Assembly: GCA_001953115.1 (NCBI GenBank)
Contig: LSSL01000760.1
Coordinates: forward strand, 1-18,363
Length of the DNA stretch: 18,363 nt
Reading direction: 5' to 3'
DNA from: Smittium mucronatum
Lineage: Eukaryota > Kickxellomycota > Harpellomycetes > Harpellales > Legeriomycetaceae
The notes beneath the pieces are model-generated. The model searched no databases. It saw nothing but the letters and a program-made list of their open reading frames with translations, and had not been told where the DNA came from. The translations under genes were made by a program, and so were the position numbers. This document shows, piece after piece, positions 12,235 through 18,363 of the stretch. The stretch's first letter is position 1, and each line of letters begins with the position of its first letter.

Positions 12235-12363
12235 ACGGGACTTATAAAAATTTCATGCAGAATTAATTATCATGGGAGATTCTTTGGGGGACCAGACGCC
12301 TTTTTCAATCAAGTCTTTATGATAATTTTACCTAAGCGCGTGATTGACTTAATAGATATGTAA
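12235..12363 (+). pseudogene. GC-richer coding-like patch at the desert edge
   Basis: A 42-codon open frame with about twice the GC of the desert marks the start of the transition zone. It lacks its own early ATG and reads in part FFGGPDAFFNQVF and ILPKRVIDLIDM before TAA at 12361. A second frame over the same bases starts at ATG 12272 (MGDSLGDQTPFSIKSL) but is only 16 codons. A possible donor, GTAAAG, lies at 12359, so it might be an exon of the candidate that follows. It is in a different frame from the 12,672 segment, and no splice partner can be fixed. No family is recognised. Confidence 0.2.
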
Positions 12364-12671
12364 AGTTTAAAAAATAATGTTATATTTTCATATTTTAGAC
12401 TTTTCAGTTATTATTTGCTTTAATTACTATCGTAAGCGAATAATAAAGGGTTTATTACAAATATTATTTTTTTACTAAAAAGAAAATAAGAAACTTGCAA
12501 AAGTGAAGCTTCAGGTGTGATGAAAAATCTGCCATATTATTAAAATTTGAGTCGATTTTTTAATCTGTGAAATACTTTAGATTCTGTGGAAAATTACATA
12601 TTTAAGTGAATTTTTAATTAAATGTATGGACTTTTAATTGCTGCCCTTTTGTAATTCGTGCAAGTTCAAAT

Positions 12672-13736
12672 ATGGCATTTAAACATGAACCTATCATGTT
12701 TATTGGTTATCCAAAGGAGGATTTACAGGTGGGATATTCTTTTCAAGATCTGGCTTTTTTAAAACAATTTGAATTATTGGCTATGATGAAAATTATTTCA
12801 CTTAAAAGCCAATAAAAACCACACAATTTTCCAATATAATGTTTCTTTGTAGTCCGAATTTCATGTTACGCAATAAATTTATACTTAATCTTAGCTCCAT
12901 GTTATCAAATTAGAAAAGCAGTAAAAAATTAATAAAGAAGTTTCCATTCTTTTGGGAAACTCTCAGGTAGATTATCCCTCTTTTGTTTTTTTTATTTGCA
13001 GATGGATTATTACCTTCTCAAGAAAACCGATGTGGCAAATAAATTTTGGACCTCGAAAGAGTCAGCTCTATCAGCGTCGGTTGTACTAAAATTTTATTAT
13101 TTTAAACCAGGTTTGATTACTGGACTGGTTTTATATATTATCTAAAATAAGATGTATTTTTTTTTTGGCAAATAGAAATCCAATGTATTTTTGAACTCGG
13201 AAAGGGTTAAGCGATATAAAAATGTTTTAATTCTTTCGTCGCCAGTGGGCCATTTCATGCCATTTTTATGGCTGATATTTATGTTGCCTTGTTTTAGATC
13301 CAAAAACTTTACGTTTTATTGGTAAATTGTGGAAATTGGTAAATATATTTATTAATATTTAGCAAATCTGAGTACTTGGCATACACTGGAGACGAAAGAG
13401 TTATATTGGAAAAAGGGACTAAAGAAAATTTATGGTACTCAATTATTATACATTACCCAAACGGTTGCCCTAGAGGTGCCATATTTAGCAGACATGGAGT
13501 TGGTGAGGTATATTACTGGTGTATTTAATGATGATAGTCGAATAGTTAATTTCACAAGCTGAAGTAGAAATTTACATGCCCTCAAAAATGCTAATCTGAA
13601 AGTGGAATTTTTTTTTACGTTTTCTGATTTATTTACAGTAAAGTGTGCCTCGACCATGTCAAGTGGAGTTGGGAGCAGATAAACTGAAAGAACTTCCAAA
13701 CTAGGATTTCGACACCTTTTCCAAAGAAAACTCTAA
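12672..13736 (+). pseudogene. Unrecognised coding-like region: decayed ORF or multi-exon gene
   Basis: One + strand frame, starting at ATG 12672 (MAFKHEPIMFIGYPKEDL), stays coding-like to about 13,736 with only ten internal stops: 12813, 12837, 12930, 12933, 13143, 13173, 13323, 13353, 13560 and 13680. Open runs within it include 12936-13142 (69 codons) and 13356-13559 (68 codons). About 20 or more stops would be expected at this composition. Two readings compete. First, an old ORF decayed by point mutation. Second, a spliced gene: exons 12672-12728, 13002-13110, 13363-13507 and 13639-13687 keep frame, use GT-AG sites and end in TGA at 13685. The introns would be longer (131-273 bp) than in the next gene. 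A competing frame at 13337-13526 is also open for about 60 codons, so the frame choice is not certain. I recognise no family in any reading. Confidence 0.35.
13261..13322 (+). repeat. Diverged repeat, copy A
   Basis: This 62-bp segment aligns with 13986-14046 with one single-base gap and about 39 identical positions. In the first 38 columns nine of ten substitutions are transitions. The two copies also translate colinearly, sharing L-W-x-I-x-M and a terminal F-Y-W. Copy A lies in the frame of the 12,672-13,736 region. Confidence 0.45.
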
Positions 13737-13797
13737 TCGGTACTGGCTAATAATTGTTTATGTAATAACCTTTCCGAAAAAAATTGTATTGGTATAA
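13642..13797 (+). pseudogene. Overlapping coding-like fragment with an FSKENS motif
   Basis: A frame one base off that of the preceding region is open from 13642 to 13701 (QVELGADKLKELPN), has TAG at 13702-13704, then reads DFDTFSKENSNRYW to TAA at 13795. The block D-x-F-S-K-E-N-S-x-x-Y-x-L also occurs in the minus-strand fragment at 6.4 kb, with different serine codons, so the two may be relics of one protein family. It shares its frame with the fragment that begins at 13942. No start codon suits it. The overlap with the last possible exon of the preceding candidate means at most one of the two frames was the original one. Confidence 0.25.
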
Positions 13798-13941
13798 TTC
13801 CTAATTCGGTTTTAATTGATCGCTGATTCGAATAATAAGCATAATTAAGGGTAGTTAATAGAAGTCTAATAGGAGAGATAGGCACGAAAAAAAAAACACA
13901 GATATGGTTGGAATTAGTAAAAGAGGGGTGTCATGTTATAG

Positions 13942-14646
13942 CGACTACTTGACTCGATAACTCTTGGTGAACAAAACTTTACCATCATTTTGTGGCCAAT
14001 ATCTATGTCACTTTTCTCTAGTTTGAACTAAAACCTATTTTATTGGTCATTTAGATTTAGTTTGTAAATGGACAGCTCTAAATTATGGCAAATTAAAGCA
14101 GGTAAGGGGTTCTTTGCCCTGAAGAGCTAATTCGATTAGACACGGAATGAATCAGCTGAGACTAGAACTGCAGATCTTATTTGTTTACTTGATTTTGGAC
14201 AATATTTTACATACCCATCAAAACGCGTCGATTCAGTCAGGTTTCCTAAATAGCACATGTAATGCTCCATAGGTTTCTTGGATGATTTTACAGTTAATTA
14301 TTGAGACAATCCATTCGCTAAATTTAATTATTGCTTTTTACAAAATATTAATTTATGTATAGTAGTTATTGGCCATAATTATTAATTCACGCACGTAAAA
14401 CAAATAATTGGTGTAATCATTAAATTCCGTTGTTTTTATTTAGTTTGTTTGATAGATTGCACTAAATTAAAGTGTAGTTATTTTATGAGGGCATTAGAGA
14501 TATACAAAAAATTCTACATTTTGAACAAATTTTATCACCTAAATCAGCGCAAGCTTCTGTTCATTACTGCAATTTCTCAAAATATTTATGCCCATCTTCA
14601 ACAAGAATCAATTAGGGTTCAATTTTTGGCTTTACTCAGATTATAA
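13942..14646 (+). pseudogene. Decayed coding-like region upstream of the TBL1 gene
   Basis: A single + strand frame holds a chain of open segments: 13942-14028, 14032-14064, 14068-14127, 14140-14250 and 14386-14643. They are separated by TAA, TAG and one TGA. The 14140-14250 part has balanced, protein-like composition (TADLICLLDFGQYFTYP, then KRVDSVRFP). The last part is 86 codons long, includes ATG 14449, and ends at TAA 14644. All the TAA and TAG stops could come from CAA or CAG by one C-to-T change, but that is inference. It contains copy B of the diverged repeat. I recognise no family. If 14449-14646 were a real small gene it would encode a basic, Tyr/Phe-rich 65-residue protein; nothing supports that beyond openness. 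Confidence 0.3.
13986..14046 (+). repeat. Diverged repeat, copy B
   Basis: Partner of copy A at 13261-13322, same strand, about 725 bp downstream. It differs mainly by transitions in both directions, so neither copy is simply the ancestor of the other. It sits in the frame of the 13,942-14,646 region. Confidence 0.45.
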
Positions 14647-14750
14647 TCTTTCGCTTGAAAATTCTACAAACCCACTATTTTAATTGAGCGTTCAAAATAT
14701 TTAAATTTATAGATCCGACTGTTTTTGTTTTTTGAGTAAATCTGATTTCT
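14647..14750 (+). promoter_or_regulatory. Probable 5' leader/promoter of the TBL1-type gene
   Basis: AT-rich sequence directly upstream of ATG 14751, with a T-rich stretch at about 14719-14734. No defined TATA box or operator can be argued. The frame upstream of the ATG closes with TGA at 14733-14735 without another ATG, which supports the chosen start. Confidence 0.3.
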
Positions 14751-17388
14751 ATGGATCTTACTAGCGATGAAATAAATTATCTGGTGTACAGATATTTAAG
14801 AGAATCTGGTAACCTTGCTTTCATCTCAATTGTTTTTATTTTGATTATATTCTTACAATTCTTCAAATTTAGGCTTTTTGCACTCTTCTTACTCCTTCCG
14901 GTACGAATCTCAATTAAATACAAAGAACGAAGTGTACAATGTCGAGCCTGGCAGATTAATCCGTTTGATCCAAAGAGGAATCCTTTACTTGGAAGCTGAG
15001 AATAAAATCGAAAAGGTTTTTTTTTTCTTCTTTCTTGTTTTCATTTATGTACATCAACCATCCATGCTTTATCCGTATATCTGCATGTTTAGAGCATAAA
15101 ATATCTCGAATCTGTCAAGGATTCCCACGAGAGTCTAATAGATTCTAAGGATGTTACGCCCAATAAGAAAAAATCTGTTCAAGTTCCAACTTCTGATTCC
15201 TCAGGTAAATTTTTTTTGCCCATTTTTTTATTTCTTTTTTGTTTCTAATAATTCTTCAGTGGATTTATACTGACTATTTATCAATTTCGTTTTCTAGACT
15301 TTGGAAAAAAATCAAACAAGAATGATCCTTCTCGTTCCAAGTCATACAAAAACAGATCCGAACATGAGTCTGGAAAAACGAATGGGAAAGTTTCTGACAA
15401 TACCCTTAAACAGTCTTTAAAAAAATCAAATTTAAATAGCACTGAAAATGGAAATAAAATCACTTCCAGCCCCGCTGAAAAATTCCTCAAACCTTCTTCC
15501 ACTGAAGAAGAAGAATCCAACTTGTCTATAGATATCGAATTTAACGATCACGATATTGACGCCGACAAAGCCCCCAAAGATTCCGCCATTGGTTTGTGTT
15601 TCCTATTTATCATATTACTCTCTCTTTTACACCCAAATATACATATATATATATATATATGTATTTTTTCTTGATTCATTATTGAATTTCCTTCTTTTAT
15701 TCCTTTTTAGAGTCAAAGGCAGGTACCCAGCAAATTGATTCTACCTCAGCTAAAAATATCGAAGATTCAACTGTAATTAATAAAAAATCACTTCAATTTC
15801 AAGTCGGTTTAAAATCTATTTAATTTATTTTTTATTCCTCTCTTAGGATGTTAATATCGAAAATGATGTTCAGATACCTGATGTTAGTCCAGTATCAATG
15901 GACACTGATATGGTAGATACTGAATCTAAAAAAACGCAAAGTTCTTCTAAGCGGTCTGAGCCCGAAACACCTTTAAATAAAGATACCACAAAAAGTAATT
16001 TATTTCTCTATTTTAATTCAAAACTGTAGATCTTAATTTTTTGTACTTCCTCTTATTAAAATTTGGTTTTATTTGTTGATCATAGAAAAAAGACCAAAGA
16101 TGTTTGGCAACATTATCGATTTGAGAGGCCACAGCGGTTCAGCTCTTGTTGGGGCTTGGAATCCAGTTTTTCCAGATACATTGGCTACTGGAGCGGGTGA
16201 TGGCACAGCAAGAATATGGCATTTGCGAAGCGGGGATCAAAAGTCAGTAAAAGGTTCAGGATCCATAGGTGAACCCATCATTCTCAAACACGAATCCAAA
16301 GATCCATCAAAAGATTTAGAGGATTCAGTAAAGGATGTGATGGCTTTGACATGGAATTCTGATGGAACTATGTTGGCTACTGGATGTTTTGATGGAATTT
16401 CCAGAATTTGGTCAGTCAAGGGAGAGCTTTTGTCGTGTTTTGAAGAGCACAATGCACCTATTGTAAGTCTTAAGTGGAGCCCATCATCAAAATATTTGCT
16501 GGCCGGAAGTTTAGATGGTGTTGCTGTTTTATGGGACGCAGAAAAATCGGTGATAGTTTCTAAATTTGAGGCGCACAAAGGTATTGTTTTATATATATAT
16601 GTATATATTTAAGCAAATTCGACGGATTAATTAGTTTTATTTATGATGGCCAGGCTTAATAAATTATGTGTGTATTTTTTTTAGGCTCTATTCTTGATGT
16701 AGCATGGTATAATGATAAAATATTTGCGACATGTTCATCGGATTCAAGTATATATGTATGGTCAATAACAAACCCTAAAACCCCATTATATCAACTTGTG
16801 GGACATAAAAGCGATGTGAATTGCATATCATGGCACTTGACAGGAGAGTACTTGGCATCAGGATCGGATGATGGAACAGCAAAGGTATGGGAGCTTCCCA
16901 GTAGCATTTTTAGCAAATACGGAAATGCAGAGGTGGATGTTGAAGAAAAGCTATTAACAGGGGAAGAGTTAGAGTCAGAGTCGTATGTCCACGAAACAGA
17001 GGTAATCGACAGACCTCTCCAGACCCTGGTTGGGCATGAGCAACAGGTGTATGTTGTAGAATGGCTTCCAAGTGAGGAGGCAGCAATCTTAGCAACAGGG
17101 TCATTTGATGGAAGTGTGAAAGTATGGGATGCAAAGAGCGGAGATGTGATAAGGACATTGTTTGCGCATAATGATCCAATCCACGCAATAGCATTCAGCC
17201 CGGATGGACGACAACTTATTACGGGGTCGTTTGATTGTTTTGTTAATTTATGGAATCTAAGAAATGGATTATTGTTAAGATCATTCATGGCAGATGATGG
17301 CATCTACGATGTTGGATTCAACAGTGCCGGTAGAATAGCAGCGTGTGTTGCAGATGGGACGATATTAGTTTTAGACTCAAAGGTCTAA
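14751..17388 (+). CDS. TBL1: TBL1/Sif2-type LisH and WD40 co-repressor subunit, 8 exons
   Basis: Exons: 14751-14808, 14873-15015, 15093-15204, 15298-15591, 15711-15772, 15847-15994, 16086-16580 and 16685-17388. They sum to 2016 nt, i.e. 671 residues plus TAA, with GT-AG introns of 64-119 bp. Residues 5-37 form a LisH motif (DEINYLVYRYLRESG joined across intron 1 to FLHSSYSFRYESQL), followed by the LIRLIQRGILYLEAE helix typical of TBL1. Residues about 68-278 are Ser/Lys/Asp/Glu-rich and probably disordered. About 279-671 form eight WD repeats ending near residues 319, 383, 424, 465, 508, 587, 629 and 671. Human TBL1 proteins are about 514-577 residues, so the linker is long. An acidic insert of about 40 residues separates repeats 5 and 6. 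Family knowledge: a nuclear scaffold that tetramerises by LisH and joins HDAC3/NCoR-SMRT, or Hos2/Set3C (Sif2) in yeast, binding histone tails. The intron 5 donor (GTAATT at 15773) is the least certain junction. Confidence 0.92.
15643..15660 (+). repeat. (AT)9 microsatellite in intron 4 of the TBL1-type gene
   Basis: Eighteen bases of uninterrupted AT alternation inside the longest intron (15592-15710, 119 bp). It probably explains that intron's extra length. Confidence 0.8.
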
Positions 17389-17428
17389 GGGATGAAAAAG
17401 AAGGATGGAAGAAGTGAGATGAAATAAT

Positions 17429-17434
17429 AATAAA
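17429..17434 (+). terminator. AATAAA poly(A) signal candidate for the TBL1-type gene
   Basis: The hexamer AATAAA starts 41 nt after the stop codon, at the end of an AAT-rich run. The position fits a 3' end signal. AATAAA-like words are common in this AT-rich DNA, so support is modest. Confidence 0.4.
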
Positions 17435-17796
17435 AAAAGGGGAAAGTTCTACACAAGAATAAGACTAGCATTGTAAACATATTCAAAATATATTTTAGAA
17501 TTAATATTTTATGCAGGTACATAACAGATTTCAAAACTTTGTTTTATTATGGAGTGCAAGAAGTATTTGGAATAAAAGTAAAACCATAATATATATATTT
17601 TTTGTAAAAAAAAAAAGAGTTGAAATGGAAGATGAGAGAAAAGTCTGCGTAAAAAAAATAAAGGAAGGGGAGAGGGGAATAAAGATTAAAAGAAAATAGT
17701 TTATTTTAAAATAGAAATAATAAAGATAACTCTTGCAAAAATTAAGAGGAGGGTGAGAAATTAGAATGGGAAATGTAAGGAGGAGAAGGGGAGATA

Positions 17797-17810
17797 GGGG
17801 AAAAAACCCC
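17797..17810 (-). other. Short GC hairpin in the presumed mge1 3' UTR
   Basis: GGGG, six A, then CCCC can pair as a four-bp GC stem with a six-base loop, about 40 nt beyond the mge1 stop. Two more C follow. The stem is short, and no function is claimed. Confidence 0.3.
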
Positions 17811-17848
17811 CCAAACCTCGCATCGTCGAGACAAAAATTAAAGAAGAT

Positions 17849-18363
17849 TTATTTAGAGTCAGAAACGACGCCAACCTGAGCGGGTCTTAAGACGGTCTCA
17901 TGGATTTTGTAACCGACCTTTTCGACGACAAAGACGGAGCCGGGTTCCTTGCCGGGCATGGGGACCTGGAAGACGGCGTGGCAGGTATTAGGGTCGAACT
18001 TCTGGTCGATAGGATTGAACTGGTGGACGCCGTGGCGCTCAAGGGTTCTGAGGAGATTGCGCATAGTCATATCGACACCGGCGGAGAGGTCCTTGATAGC
18101 GGCAATAGCGTCGAAACCCGCGGCGTCGGCGGTGGAGGTAGGAGGGATGGCGGGCACGTTTTTGATGGCGAGGGAGAGGGTATCGACCGTATCGATGAGG
18201 TCCTTGGAGAAGGAGCGGATCGCGAATTTCTTGGAATTGTCGACTTCGGTCTTGTTGCGGGTACGTAGGTTTTCGGTTTCGGCAAGAGCTCTCAAGTACG
18301 AGTCCTTAAGTTCTTTGATTTTGGTTTCGGAATCTTGCAGTTTCTTGCGCAGCTCGGCGGTTT
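17849..18363 (-). CDS. MGE1: Mitochondrial GrpE (Mge1), C-terminal part, cut by window edge
   Basis: The minus strand is open from the window edge to TAA at 17849-17851, giving the last 170 codons of a GrpE protein. The first visible 60 or so residues are the long coiled-coil helix (ELRKKLQDSETKIKELKDSY, then LRALAETENLRTRNK, a close match to the family's R-Y-L-R-A-x-A-[DE]-x-E-N-x-R block). The C-terminal beta domain reads ERHGVHQF, FDPNTCHAVFQ and GYKIHETVLRPAQVGVV, the family signature. The start, the presequence and any introns in the 5' part lie outside the window; the visible part has none. Family knowledge: a homodimeric nucleotide exchange factor that releases ADP from mitochondrial Hsp70 in the matrix, needed for protein import and folding. 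GC is above 50%, with C/G-ending codons, unlike the convergent neighbour. The usual His (or Met) of the FDPxx-H-x-A motif is Cys here. Confidence 0.95.
   Translation of the reverse strand, partial: TAELRKKLQDSETKIKELKDSYLRALAETENLRTRNKTEVDNSKKFAIRSFSKDLIDTVDTLSLAIKNVPAIPPTSTADAAGFDAIAAIKDLSAGVDMTMRNLLRTLERHGVHQFNPIDQKFDPNTCHAVFQVPMPGKEPGSVFVVEKVGYKIHETVLRPAQVGVVSDSK

Larger units (their letters stand above)
17389..17848. other. Purine-rich convergent intergenic region
   Basis: These 460 bp separate two converging genes, with stops facing each other at 17388 and 17849. Much of the + strand is A/G with few pyrimidines, especially 17389-17445, 17608-17695 and 17736-17806. The mge1 transcript would therefore have a U/C-rich 3' part. 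The open frame at 17511-17699 is a Lys/Arg/Glu-rich by-product of this bias and is not a gene. A TTTATT word (AATAAA on the minus strand) at 17700-17705 could serve as poly(A) signal for the minus-strand gene, 144 nt past its stop. Confidence 0.6.

Noticed and set aside
13439..13699. 86-residue open frame on the minus strand
   Set aside because: It lies antisense to the coding-like + strand region, has no recognisable motif, and the segment is open in several frames because of its higher GC.
13051..14160. Similarity of GAGTCAGCTC near 13059 to GAATCAGCTG near 14149
   Set aside because: The match is about ten bases, does not extend, and is not colinear with the better repeat pair.
15803..15846. 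Alternative intron 5 with a GTCGGT donor
   Set aside because: It also keeps frame and adds ten residues, but the donor is poorer than GTAATT at 15773 and the intron would be only 44 bp.
16237..17303. Minus-strand open frames antisense to the WD40 exons
   Set aside because: They are shadows of a well-supported coding sequence; the + strand shows eight WD repeats.
17511..17699. 62-residue Lys/Arg/Glu-rich + strand frame
   Set aside because: It is produced by the purine-rich tract in the convergent intergenic region; no domain and no conservation signal.
17900..18285. + strand and second minus-strand frames overlapping mge1
   Set aside because: They overlap the GrpE reading frame, which carries the full family signature.

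Overview
The window looks like nuclear DNA from a eukaryote, most likely a fungus; the lineage cannot be fixed from the sequence. The reasons are a spliced gene with seven short GT-AG introns (64-119 bp), a nuclear-type mitochondrial GrpE gene close beside it, and a very sharp base-composition contrast. The left two thirds is by eye about 15-20% GC. The spliced gene is around 40% GC, and the gene at the right edge is above 50% GC.

Layout. (1) About 1-12,234 is an AT-rich desert with no intact gene. It holds low-complexity runs, microsatellites and a few slightly GC-richer islands that read like decayed coding sequence (about 5.8-6.0, 6.3-6.6, 8.0-8.2 and 9.1-9.2 kb). Two islands have short motifs of the kind seen in transposable elements: a GDFN block and a hydrophobic run followed by D-x-F-S-K. 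(2) About 12,235-14,646 is a transition zone of intermediate GC with long coding-like stretches on the + strand, interrupted by stops. It is either an unrecognised multi-exon gene or, more likely, relics of one or more decayed elements. It contains two diverged copies of a ~62 bp segment that differ mainly by transitions. (3) 14,751-17,388 (+) is a confident eight-exon gene for a TBL1/Sif2-type LisH plus WD40 co-repressor subunit (671 residues). (4) 17,389-17,848 is a convergent intergenic region, strongly purine-rich on the + strand. (5) 17,849-18,363 (-) is the C-terminal 170 codons of a mitochondrial GrpE (Mge1), cut by the window edge.

The two firm genes are convergent neighbours with unrelated jobs: nuclear histone-deacetylase co-repressor versus mitochondrial Hsp70 nucleotide exchange. 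I see no operon-like logic, CRISPR array, tRNA, rRNA or intact mobile element. I did not find a convincing new biological system. The best leads are the decayed coding islands and the transition-biased repeat pair, which would fit an AT-rich island made by mutational decay of transposons.
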